From contig JAGVAS010000121.1 of the NCBI GenBank assembly GCA_020060185.1, positions 1 through 39,310 of the forward strand: a DNA stretch of 39,310 bases, given 5' to 3'. The notes under the pieces were generated by a model. It saw only the letters and a program-made list of their open reading frames with translations, did no database searches and had not been told where the DNA came from. Of this stretch, positions 24,491 to 32,345 are shown piece after piece. The stretch's first letter is position 1. Every line of letters begins with the position of its first letter. Source of the DNA: Desulfovibrio sp. (GTDB lineage: Bacteria; Bacillota; Dethiobacteria; DTU022; UBA8154). The position numbers and the translations under genes are program-made.

Positions 24491-25270
24491 TCAATCTTTT
24501 ATTTGTTTGATCGAAATAACCACAGTTACCCGCCGGTTGCGCGCCCGGCCTTCCGGTGTTTCATTGCTGGCAATGGGGCGGTATTCCCCGTAACCCGTAG
24601 CCAGAAACCGCTCCGGTTTCAGATTATGCCTTTCCACCAGGTAGCGGGCTACGCTAACAGCCCGTGATACCGAGAGTTCCCAGTTGCTGGGGTAAAGAAA
24701 AGTCCTGATGGGAACGTTGTCAGTATGTCCTTCCACGATGATCTCGTTGGGCAGGCCGGACAAGAGCTCGGCCAGCAGGTCCAGCGTGGGAAAAAACCCT
24801 GATTTAATCTCTGCCCGTCCCGTATCGAAAAGGATTTTTTCCGGCAGTTCCATGACAATGCCCCGTTCTTCCATGTGCAGCTGGATATCCTCCTCCAGCC
24901 CCGAACTTTGCAGAAAAGCTCTTACTTTCTCGTAGGTTACTTCCAGCTGCGCCATCATTTCCAGGAGAGCCGCCTCCTGCTCAGTTAAACCCTGCTCGAC
25001 ATCCCGGGCCATTAGATCCGCCACGTCAATCCTCTGGCCTTCCTCGGCACCTATTTCCGTGGTGCCCATAAGAATACCGGTACGCCCCATGAATGAATGC
25101 TGGATGGCAGACATAACCTCGTAAAAGCGCTGCACATTTACAGAGGAAAACGAGTACAAAAGAACAAAAAAGGTAAGCAAAAGGGTAACCATATCCCCGT
25201 ATGTAGTCATCCAGGCAGGCGCCCCGAAATTGCTGTCATCAGTTTTTGGATTCCTGTTATTTTTACGCAA
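24491..25270 (-). CDS. motB: Stator protein MotB
   Basis: Ion-channel and peptidoglycan-anchoring half of the stator. The single membrane helix follows APAWMTTYGDMVTLLLTFFVLLYSF; the Asp in TYGDM is the ion-binding residue. A plug/linker region precedes the OmpA-like domain with EGHTDNVPIRTFLYPSNWELSVSRA. Length 259 aa. TTG start with AAGGGAA about 9 nt upstream. Proton or sodium preference cannot be read safely. Confidence 0.96.
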   Translation of the reverse strand: MRKNNRNPKTDDSNFGAPAWMTTYGDMVTLLLTFFVLLYSFSSVNVQRFYEVMSAIQHSFMGRTGILMGTTEIGAEEGQRIDVADLMARDVEQGLTEQEAALLEMMAQLEVTYEKVRAFLQSSGLEEDIQLHMEERGIVMELPEKILFDTGRAEIKSGFFPTLDLLAELLSGLPNEIIVEGHTDNVPIRTFLYPSNWELSVSRAVSVARYLVERHNLKPERFLATGYGEYRPIASNETPEGRARNRRVTVVISIKQIKD

Positions 25271-25298
25271 TTACCACACTTCCCTTAAACCATGACCT

Positions 25299-26123
25299 CT
25301 AAACCATAACTTTTTCAGAAGTTCCCCTCTCCCCTTCGGGCAGGGCTTTTTGGCCCTCCACCAGCTCCCGGGCCTGGGGAGGCAGGTAAGCTTTTAATTT
25401 TTCCTGCAGGATGCGGGGATTGACCCCGGCCTGCAGGGCCAGCACGGCATCAATAATGGCTTCCTTGCGGGAAACCTCCGCCTCACTGCGGATGGCCAGT
25501 TTCCCGGCAATAGGGTTAAAAATCAGGTTTGCCGCCAGCACCCCGTAAAAGGTAGTCAACAGCGCCACAGCCATACCGGGACCGATAGCTTCGGGATCAT
25601 CGAGGGAAGACAGCATCTGCACCAGTCCGATAAGGGTGCCGATCATGCCGAAAGCCGGAGTCAGGGAACCCCAGGTTCGGTAGAGGTTTTGCCCCATCTG
25701 GTGGCGCTGGATGAGGGTATGTATCTCCGTTTCCATGATATCCCGGATAGATTCCGGCTCAAAGCCGTCGATAACCATCTGGAGACCGTTGCGGAGAAAG
25801 GGTTCATCAATTTCTTCCAGTTCGTCTTCCAGGGCCAGGAGTCCTTCCCGCCGGGCCTTTTGTGCCAGCTTGACAAAAAGCTGGCCCAGGGAACTTACAT
25901 CCTGTTTTTTATCAAAAAGAACCTGCATGGTAATCTTCATTACCTGCCGGACCTGATCCATCTGGAAGTTTATTAGCATGGCGCCAAAAGATCCTCCCAT
26001 GGTAATCATCAGTCCGGGATAATTAACAAAGGCGCTGAGCTTGCTGCCCATTAAAATTCCCCAGAGGACCAGGCCCAGGCCAAAAACCACACCGGCTATA
26101 GTTAAAACGTCAAATTTTTTCAT
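25299..26123 (-). CDS. motA: Stator protein MotA
   Basis: Torque-generating membrane half of the stator: four membrane segments, with the cytosolic loop between segments 2 and 3 and the TLIGLVQMLSSLDDPEAIGPGMAVALLTTFYG signature region. I use the ATG of MKKFDVLTIAG (274 aa), 6 nt after AGCGGGG, instead of the upstream TTG. It follows a 450-nt gap after flgE holding a 0A-like box, direct repeats and repeat A5, so it probably has its own promoter. The small flbD/swrD gene often found between flgE and motA is absent. Confidence 0.96.
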   Translation of the reverse strand: MKKFDVLTIAGVVFGLGLVLWGILMGSKLSAFVNYPGLMITMGGSFGAMLINFQMDQVRQVMKITMQVLFDKKQDVSSLGQLFVKLAQKARREGLLALEDELEEIDEPFLRNGLQMVIDGFEPESIRDIMETEIHTLIQRHQMGQNLYRTWGSLTPAFGMIGTLIGLVQMLSSLDDPEAIGPGMAVALLTTFYGVLAANLIFNPIAGKLAIRSEAEVSRKEAIIDAVLALQAGVNPRILQEKLKAYLPPQARELVEGQKALPEGERGTSEKVMV

Positions 26124-26203
26124 TGAAAACCCCGCTTTAAACAATTAATTAAAGTAACAGCTACCCGCATCTATCGCCTGCTCCTGCTTCCAGAAAAAAA
26201 TCC

Positions 26204-26235
26204 CAGTATATATTAAACCCCAAGCAGTATATATT
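26204..26235 (-). promoter_or_regulatory. Pair of 11-bp direct repeats upstream of motA
   Basis: AATATATACTG occurs twice on the minus strand (26204-26214 and 26225-26235), exactly 21 bp apart, two turns of the helix. The spacing suits a dimeric regulator or two -10-like TATACT boxes. No matching -35 box is convincing. The sites lie between the 0A-like box and the motA start. Confidence 0.4.
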
Positions 26236-26251
26236 CCTTGTATTTATGAGC

Positions 26252-26281
26252 TTTTTCGACAACAAGGCTGGAAATTCCTGC
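26252..26281 (-). promoter_or_regulatory. Spo0A-box-like site with GCAGGAATTTC motif, upstream of motA
   Basis: Minus strand TTGTCGAAAAA (26252-26262) matches the Spo0A box consensus TTTGTCGAAAA closely. GCAGGAATTTC lies 9 nt further upstream (26271-26281). The same two-part arrangement occurs before flgB. About 130 nt separate it from the motA start. The rest of 26124-26358 is AT-rich and contains no gene. Confidence 0.5.
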
Positions 26282-26358
26282 CTACAGGTCACAAAAAATG
26301 GATAGAAATGGACTACAAATAACTTAAATAGAGCTTTCCCCCCGCCTTACCCCCTGGA

Positions 26359-26573
26359 GGTGGCGAAAGGTGGCGAGCGACTTGTGCAGCGAAGCAAAAA
26401 GTTCACGGTGAAGCGAGGGCTGAAGACGACCCTGCCGGCTGGATGCCGGCAGCCTGCCTTTGACTATGGACGAGAATTTGGCCGGGTAGGTCGTCGGAGG
26501 CCTGAGCTGAACCGTAGAACGATCTCAAGCGGAACTCGGAGCGAGCACCAACCTTTCGCCACCCCATTTTCAT
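26359..26573 (-). repeat. Structured repeat family A, copy A5 (best preserved)
   Basis: Minus-strand copy after ATGA (26570-26573), right behind the TAA stop of flgE (TAATATGA). The outer helix is a perfect 13-bp pairing, GGTGGCGAAAGGT with ACCTTTCGCCACC, closing the whole element. Inside are GTTC-(U)-ACGGT/ACCGTGAAC, GACGACC/GGTCGTC and the hairpin CTGCCGGC/GCCGGCAG. This gives a clear ~205-nt unit and is the best template for a family model. No protein frame is shared by the copies. Confidence 0.85.
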
Positions 26574-26574
26574 A

Positions 26575-27792
26575 TTAACGCTTGATATTAATAAGCTCCA
26601 GGAGCACCTCGTCGGAAGTGCTTATTACCCGCGTGTTCGCCTGGAATGCCCGGCTGGTGGTAATCATCTCCGTAAACTCATTAGCCAAGTCCACGTTGGA
26701 CATTTCCAGGGCCCTGGACTTGATCATACCGCGCCCTTCAACGCCTGGTAATCCTATCCTGGGTTCACCGGAATTGGAGGAAACATCGTAAAGGTTGGAA
26801 CCTATTTTTAACAGCCCCTCGGGATTGGCGAAAGAGGCTAAGGCTACCTGGGCGATCTGCCGCACCATACCGTTGCTATAGGTGCCGGTAATTACACCTG
26901 TGGACTCGATATTGAAGGTTGCCAGCTCCCCCGGGGCAAAACCGTCCTGCTCCCTGACAATCACATTGCTGTTAAAAGCAAGTTGGGTAAGGGCTGTGAA
27001 ATCGGGAGTAACTTCAAGATCCTCAGCCCCCGTTCCCGGGTTAAAAGTGAAAGGATTAATAGTAGTTTGGCCTGGATCATAACGTCCGTCTTTCGTAAAA
27101 TAAATAGTGCCAGAGCCTAGAGAGTTAGGGGGATCGGCACTATCGAAGATTTCATACTCCCACTCATTATCACCGGTTTTAGTGAAGGTAAAGGTCAGGG
27201 CATGCCTGTTTCCGAGGGAATCATAAATATAAGTATCGTATATATAAGTATCATTAACTTCAGCGGCCGCATTAAGATTCCCCGTAAATCCGATATTACC
27301 CGTGGCCCGGGCGATCGACTCCTCACCCAGGGGAATACGGATCTCGCCCAGAATCTTGGAAATATCTGTTTCTTCCCCCATCCAGCCCATAAGCTTATAG
27401 CCGTTGGCGTTGACCAGCACCCCGGAAGAATCCCGGGTGAAAGAGCCGTCCCTGGTATAGAAGTACTGGTAGCCGTCACTGACTACAAAGAAACCGCGGC
27501 CCTCAATAGCGAGATCGGTTTCCCGGCCGGTGCTGGTAATGGGTCCCTGCGTATGCACCGTATCGATAGAGGAAATCCCCATGCCCAGGCCGATCTGCAT
27601 GGGATTGATACCGCCTCTTCCGGCCAGAGGAGCCGTGGCTCCTCTCAGGGTCTGGCTGAAAATATCCTGAAAACGTACCACACCGCATTTATAAGACACC
27701 GTGTTTACATTGGCAATATTGTTACCGACCACATCCAGCTTGGTCTGGTGGTTGCGCAGACCAGAAACTGCCGTGGATAATGAACGCAACAT
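26575..27792 (-). CDS. flgE: Flagellar hook protein FlgE
   Basis: Hook subunit. It shows the N-terminal rod/hook motif LDVVGNNIANVNTVSYK, a FlgE D2 domain (YIYDSLGNRHALTFTFTKTGDNEWEYEIFD) and the C-terminal MSNVDLANEFTEMITTSRAFQANTRV. The start is the ATG of MLRSLSTAVSG (405 aa), behind AAGGAGG. The 27 extra ORF-track residues come from the leader. A 15-nt tandem duplication gives TYIYDTYIYDS in the D2 domain. Last gene of the flgB block, ending at repeat A5. Confidence 0.96.
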   Translation of the reverse strand: MLRSLSTAVSGLRNHQTKLDVVGNNIANVNTVSYKCGVVRFQDIFSQTLRGATAPLAGRGGINPMQIGLGMGISSIDTVHTQGPITSTGRETDLAIEGRGFFVVSDGYQYFYTRDGSFTRDSSGVLVNANGYKLMGWMGEETDISKILGEIRIPLGEESIARATGNIGFTGNLNAAAEVNDTYIYDTYIYDSLGNRHALTFTFTKTGDNEWEYEIFDSADPPNSLGSGTIYFTKDGRYDPGQTTINPFTFNPGTGAEDLEVTPDFTALTQLAFNSNVIVREQDGFAPGELATFNIESTGVITGTYSNGMVRQIAQVALASFANPEGLLKIGSNLYDVSSNSGEPRIGLPGVEGRGMIKSRALEMSNVDLANEFTEMITTSRAFQANTRVISTSDEVLLELINIKR

Positions 27793-27912
27793 TTCAATTA
27801 AGACCTCCTTAGTATGAAAATAGGCTGGTTCGTGGGCTGTTGGCAGAGACTCAGGGCGGGCTGTTTCGGTCATTCCACAGCCCGGGGCTTCCCCCTTAGA
27901 AGGTCCGGCCCC

Positions 27913-28302
27913 TTATTCTACTACCACCGCGCTGTCGATGTTGGTAAAAATATGCTCCCTGATGTTTTCACCATCAAGGGCGGTAATTATAGTCCGGCTT
28001 GGCACCCCGACAATAAAGGCCATCTCCCTGTACAGCAACAGGGAGGAACGGCAACCTTTTGCTGCCGCTCTTTCTACAGCCTGCTCCAGTTTACCCAGTT
28101 CCTCGGGCCCCAGATCTATGCGGCGCGCCTGCAGGCGCTGGCGGGCATGGCTGGAGAAATTAAGGCCCTGTGACCTGGTTTTTTCCAAGATACCGGCGAA
28201 GCTCTCCTGTTCCCCTTTGTTTTTCCCTGCGGGTTTTCGCGCCGTACCGACCTCTTTCAAAGTGGTGGGAAAATAAGGGATATGCACCCGGTTATTTGTC
28301 AT
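27913..28302 (-). CDS. TIGR02530-type flagellar operon protein
   Basis: About 129 aa from the ATG of MTNNRVHIPYFP. The pattern LNFSSHARQRLQARRIDLG ... ALDGENIREHIFTNIDSAVVV matches the small protein found between flgD and flgE in many Firmicutes (TIGR02530, flg_new). Its function is not established; position suggests hook assembly or hook-length work. The ORF-track GTG start six codons upstream has no better ribosome site; both are weak. Confidence 0.82.
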   Translation of the reverse strand: MTNNRVHIPYFPTTLKEVGTARKPAGKNKGEQESFAGILEKTRSQGLNFSSHARQRLQARRIDLGPEELGKLEQAVERAAAKGCRSSLLLYREMAFIVGVPSRTIITALDGENIREHIFTNIDSAVVVE

Positions 28303-28374
28303 ATCGGCACCAGCTTCCACATCTACAGTTAACTAACATGACTGTTCTCCTACCATAAGCTCTTTAGCATGCTG

Positions 28375-28809
28375 TTATTCTCCTGCAGCCTGAGACCCTT
28401 GCACCCAGGTAATAGCTCCTAAGGGGTACTCCCTGTCGTTTACCTTGATCAGCGGCATCCCTTCCTGGAAACGCACTCCGGTAACTTCCCCCTGCAGGGT
28501 TATCCCGTTTTCATCTTTAACCTCAACGAACTTGTTTAAAAGGGTCAAGGCCTGGATGGGAGCCTGCGAAGCTGCAAAATCTTCCAAAGTCTTCTGTAAT
28601 TTGATTACCCTCTCCAGCAGGGTAAACTGGGCCACCTGGTTCATAAAATCTCCCATATCCTGCCCCCCGCTGAAAGGATCCTGGTAGCGCATCTGGGTCA
28701 CCAGCAGTTTCAGGAAAGTATCGGTGCCAAGCTCCGTGTTTTTGTTGGGAACAGCGCTGTTCTGTCCGCTGAAAACCCCGGAAGAACCGGCAGAGCCTAC
28801 TTTTTCCAT
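28375..28809 (-). CDS. flgD: Flagellar hook-capping protein FlgD
   Basis: Scaffold cap for hook growth. The conserved N-terminal part TDTFLKLLVTQMRYQDPFSGGQDMGDFMNQVAQFTLLERV is clear. The protein is short (144 aa) and ends soon after a FlgD Tudor-like strand region (VTGVRFQEGMPLIKVNDREYPLGAI), as in other Gram-positive FlgD. ATG start with AGGGGG 7 nt upstream. Located between fliK and the TIGR02530-type gene. Confidence 0.95.
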   Translation of the reverse strand: MEKVGSAGSSGVFSGQNSAVPNKNTELGTDTFLKLLVTQMRYQDPFSGGQDMGDFMNQVAQFTLLERVIKLQKTLEDFAASQAPIQALTLLNKFVEVKDENGITLQGEVTGVRFQEGMPLIKVNDREYPLGAITWVQGSQAAGE

Positions 28810-28836
28810 ATAAAAACCCCCTGTTTTGCTTCATGT

Positions 28837-30369
28837 TTATACGAGATAATCCACTCTTCTTTTCTCTCCCCACAGTTCAAGGGATAAACCCTGCGTTTCC
28901 CCCGTCACAGCATCTCCTGAACGTGCATCTGCAAAAGAAGACAGATCGCCTGCCCGGTAACCTTTGGCAAAAGCGAAGCCCTGCCGTCCCTCATCCCTTA
29001 CGAAGACCTGGAAACGTTCGACGTCGAGATTCACCTGTTGGAAGCGCTGCCGTAGCGTTTCCATCTGGCTCTCCAGCAGTTCCTTTATGGCTGCATGCTG
29101 GGTGATGATCTCCCCGGACAGAATACCCTTCATGCGGCGTACGCGAATGAGCACCTCTCCCAGGAACTCAGGCTGCAGCTTGAGGCGCAATTCCTGTTCA
29201 CCGGGCCTTGCCAGGTAGTTAACCCGTTCCACAATCTGCTCCATAATCTCCCGGGAGTACAGCTGTGGATCTCTCAGAACCTGCAGGCCGGAATAAAAAG
29301 GAGTGTTTCCTTCCAGCGCTGCTTTAAAGTTCCCGCTTGAGGACAAAAGAGCTTCTCCGTCCTCACTGGGTAAAAAAGGGTAACGGTTTCCCTGCCCCAT
29401 AGCAATATCCTTATCCTGTTTCCCTATGGAGCTTTCCGCTGCAGGGACTGCCTCCTCTCCCTCTTTTACGTCCAGGTAGGATCTTAAAAAATTTTCAACC
29501 CGGGACAGGAAGGAAGCCGGGGGTATGTGACGAGTCTCATTTTCGGGCAAAACCAGCATGCCGGCAGGATGGTCCTGCAGTTCCCCGAGTATGTCAGGAT
29601 GAAGCTCTTGCAGCGGTTTTCCCTGCTGCAGGTAGGAAAAAGCAAGTGCCCTGGCCTGCGGGGTCAAGCTACCCTGATCGTCCACCAGTGGAATCCGCCC
29701 GTAGAGCAGCTGTTTTTCCAATCCATGGATTTCCTGCTGCGCCTGTTTCCCCGCCTCTTGCGCCTGTTTCCCCGCCTCTAAAAAAGAAAGGCGGCTTTTT
29801 CCGGGCAAACGTGGAGACAGCTCTGCAGGAATATTATCCTGATCGCTGGCAGGAATATCTTGCCGATCGCTGGCAGGAATATCACCCAGATCGCTGGCAG
29901 GAATATCACCCAGTTCATTAAAATGAAATTTCCCGCCTTCCCCGGGAAGTTGTTCCTCCGGGATATTTGTTTCTACTGCTGTTTTTTCCGGTACAAACTG
30001 CAACTCTTCCCCCCCGCCTGCAGGCTCTTCCGCGGGCTGTATGGCCTCGTAGGGCTCAGTCTCCGGCAGGCACTGCTGCAAAGAGTCCCCGGGCTCCTGT
30101 TCCGGAAGCTTAACCCCTTCCCCTGGTGGCTCCACATTAGGCGGGCTGAAGAAACCGGGCATCCCCGGGTTAGAGGTAAATTTTTCCCGGAAAAAGTTTT
30201 CAGGTTTTTTTTCCTCAATATCCCGGGGTAAAGAAGCGGAAGAAGACTTCTCAGAAAATATTCCTTTCAACATGCCGGAAAAATCCTCCCCGGTTTTTAT
30301 GGAAAATCGACCGGTGACGGTTGGGCCGTCTTGCCCGGAGACTGCAGAGGGGAATATTTCTACTCTCAA
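28837..30369 (-). CDS. fliK: Flagellar hook-length control protein FliK
   Basis: Secreted ruler that sets hook length and triggers the FlhB switch. The C-terminal ~100 residues hold the conserved domain (ELRLKLQPEFLGEVLIRVRRMKG ... LRQRFQQVNLDVERFQVFV). The N-terminal ~300 residues are low-complexity, rich in Glu/Pro/Gly. They contain two short tandem repeats: 24-nt units coding for DIPASD-type octapeptides, and a 21-nt unit coding for GKQAQEA. Such regions vary in length and could alter the ruler. TTG start behind AAGGAGGTGA. 510 aa. Confidence 0.93.
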   Translation of the reverse strand: MRVEIFPSAVSGQDGPTVTGRFSIKTGEDFSGMLKGIFSEKSSSASLPRDIEEKKPENFFREKFTSNPGMPGFFSPPNVEPPGEGVKLPEQEPGDSLQQCLPETEPYEAIQPAEEPAGGGEELQFVPEKTAVETNIPEEQLPGEGGKFHFNELGDIPASDLGDIPASDRQDIPASDQDNIPAELSPRLPGKSRLSFLEAGKQAQEAGKQAQQEIHGLEKQLLYGRIPLVDDQGSLTPQARALAFSYLQQGKPLQELHPDILGELQDHPAGMLVLPENETRHIPPASFLSRVENFLRSYLDVKEGEEAVPAAESSIGKQDKDIAMGQGNRYPFLPSEDGEALLSSSGNFKAALEGNTPFYSGLQVLRDPQLYSREIMEQIVERVNYLARPGEQELRLKLQPEFLGEVLIRVRRMKGILSGEIITQHAAIKELLESQMETLRQRFQQVNLDVERFQVFVRDEGRQGFAFAKGYRAGDLSSFADARSGDAVTGETQGLSLELWGEKRRVDYLV

Positions 30370-30439
30370 ATTGTTTCACCTCCTTTCCTGAAAATCCCTG
30401 TTTTTACTAAACCAGGTATCGACCACCTCTCTTCCCGTG

Positions 30440-30886
30440 TCACTCTCCTTCTTTTCTCAGGTAGCCATAAAGGGAAACCTCGTCGTTAAGTCGTTGCTCC
30501 CGGCTCTTTTCTTCCCGGAGATAAGTATTTAAGCTTTTCTCCTTTAACTTTTCCAGCACCTGGCAACTTTTCCAGGATTCCACGACCAGCTTCCGCTGTT
30601 CCTCCACCTGCTCCTGGCTCTGGTAGAGTTCTTGCTGCTTGCTGCGGAAGCGTTCCTGGAGAAAAAGGCGGTAACTTTCAATGGCCGTCAAAGTAAAAAC
30701 ATCCAGCTTTTTCAGCTGCCGTCCCCGGTGAAATTCCAGAAGCCTTTGTTCCTCCTTTTGCAGCTTCTCCAGTTCTTCCTGGATTTCCAGAAGTTCCCTC
30801 TGCCGGCGCGCCAGTTCCTCCTGGGCCAACTTTTTCTCGTCTTCCCTGTAGTCCAAAAGCTTTTGCAGCCTGAATTGGAAAGCCAC
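30440..30886 (-). CDS. fliJ: Flagellar export chaperone FliJ
   Basis: Coiled-coil stalk that links the FliI ATPase ring to FlhA. Nearly all of the 148 aa are charged heptads, beginning with the family opening FQFRLQKLLDYREDEKKLAQEELA. GTG start behind GGGGGTGA. It follows fliI by about 80 nt and precedes fliK, the standard order. Confidence 0.93.
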   Translation of the reverse strand: MAFQFRLQKLLDYREDEKKLAQEELARRQRELLEIQEELEKLQKEEQRLLEFHRGRQLKKLDVFTLTAIESYRLFLQERFRSKQQELYQSQEQVEEQRKLVVESWKSCQVLEKLKEKSLNTYLREEKSREQRLNDEVSLYGYLRKEGE

Positions 30887-30967
30887 GGTTTTTTATCACC
30901 CCCCATATATATTTTCGCATCTATTTGCACTTTTTTAAGGAGCAGCCCATAATTTTTTAAAAATAGA

Positions 30968-32338
30968 TCATACTCCCCCCGGGAATTGAGGAAAAAGGGC
31001 TTCCAGCGCTTCTTTGCTTTGCTGCCACGAAACCGATTCGGACATATCCTGGCACAGAAACATCCTTAGACTGTCCCGGTAAGCAATGGCCCTGTCTACC
31101 CGGGGGTTGGAACCCCTCACATAGGCGCCGATATTGATCAGATCTTCCGATTCCTTGTAAGCAGAAAGGAGATCCCTTACGAGGGAAGCCTGTTCTTTGT
31201 GCTCTTCTTCGATAAGGTAAGGCATGAGCCTGCTGATGCTGCCCAGCACATCTATGGCCGGAAAATGGTTCCGGGCAGCCAGGTCCCTGCTGAGGATAAT
31301 ATGGCCGTCCAGAATTCCCCTGACGGCATCAGCGATGGGTTCATTAAAGTCATCCCCGTCTACCAGTACCGTGTAAAAGCCGGTAATGGAGCCGCTGCGG
31401 GAGGTGCCGGAGCGTTCCAGCAAGCGCGGCAGGGTAGCAAAAACAGAAGGGGTATAACCTTTTGTTGCCGGGGGTTCCCCGATAGCCAGGCCTATTTCCC
31501 GGAGGGCCATGGCAAAACGGGTTACCGAATCCATCATCAGAATTACCTTAAGACCCTGATCCCGGAAATACTCCGCCACCGTAGTAGCCACCAGGGCCGC
31601 TTTCACTCTTTCCAGGGCAGGGCGGTCGGAAGTGGAAACTACCACTACGGAACGCTTCAATCCTTCAGGGCCCAGATCGTTGTTGAGAAAATCCCCCACC
31701 TCCCGGCCCCGTTCACCCACAAGGGCGATTACACTGACGTCAGCCTCGCTGTAACGGGCGATCATCCCCATAAGGGTGCTCTTACCCACACCGCTGCCGG
31801 AAAAGATACCGATACGCTGGCCCTGCCCGCAGGTTAAAAGGGTATCGATGGCCCTGATACCCGTAACCATTACCTGGTTGATCGGTTTTCTCTCCAGGGG
31901 GTTGGGGGGGGAGTTGTCCACAAGGAGACCCTGCACTTCTCCCCCGATATCCTCCAGGATCGGTTTTCCCAGCCCGTCAATAACCTTGCCTAAAATCCCC
32001 GGGCCTACTTTCACAAAAAAAGGGTGGCCCGTAGCCTTCACGCGGCATCCGGGACCAACCCCCCTAAGGTTGCCCAGGGGCATCAAGAGGGCCCTCCCCT
32101 GGCGGAAACCCACCACTTCTGCCAGGACCGGTTCCCTGCTTGCCGCGACCTCAACCAGGCATACCTCACCCACATAGGGTTTTATTCCGCTTACCTCCAT
32201 TACCAGTCCGATAACCTGTGTAACCCTTCCCTTAACACTTAAAGCCGGGTAGGTCCAAATTTCCTGGTAATATTTAGTATATTCAACAGGCCTGGTCTCC
32301 AGGGTGATTACCCCTCCACCGGTTTTTTCTTTTTCCAT
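30968..32338 (-). CDS. fliI: Flagellum-specific ATPase FliI
   Basis: F1-beta-like ATPase that powers and orders export. Walker A is GIFSGSGVGKSTLMG; the Walker B area is KVILMMDSVTRFAMALREIGLAIGEPPATKGY, a FliI/type III hallmark. The start is placed at MEKEKTGGG (456 aa), 10 nt after GAGGAG. The ORF-track ATG 6 codons earlier overlaps the fliH stop and has its ribosome site too close. Partners FliH and FliJ flank it. Confidence 0.97.
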   Translation of the reverse strand: MEKEKTGGGVITLETRPVEYTKYYQEIWTYPALSVKGRVTQVIGLVMEVSGIKPYVGEVCLVEVAASREPVLAEVVGFRQGRALLMPLGNLRGVGPGCRVKATGHPFFVKVGPGILGKVIDGLGKPILEDIGGEVQGLLVDNSPPNPLERKPINQVMVTGIRAIDTLLTCGQGQRIGIFSGSGVGKSTLMGMIARYSEADVSVIALVGERGREVGDFLNNDLGPEGLKRSVVVVSTSDRPALERVKAALVATTVAEYFRDQGLKVILMMDSVTRFAMALREIGLAIGEPPATKGYTPSVFATLPRLLERSGTSRSGSITGFYTVLVDGDDFNEPIADAVRGILDGHIILSRDLAARNHFPAIDVLGSISRLMPYLIEEEHKEQASLVRDLLSAYKESEDLINIGAYVRGSNPRVDRAIAYRDSLRMFLCQDMSESVSWQQSKEALEALFPQFPGGV

Positions 32339-32345
32339 CCGGTAT

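Noticed and set aside
26124-26574. Possible flbD/swrD gene between flgE and motA
   Set aside because: The gap contains only regulatory-looking sequence and repeat A5; no frame of suitable length or sequence was found.
26360-26578. Plus-strand ORFs over the repeats (26360-26578; 12772-13125) with similar peptides (DYGREF / DHGREF)
   Set aside because: The similarity comes from the DNA repeat itself. Other copies (A1, A2, A4) do not keep the frame, and base changes follow RNA pairing, not codons.
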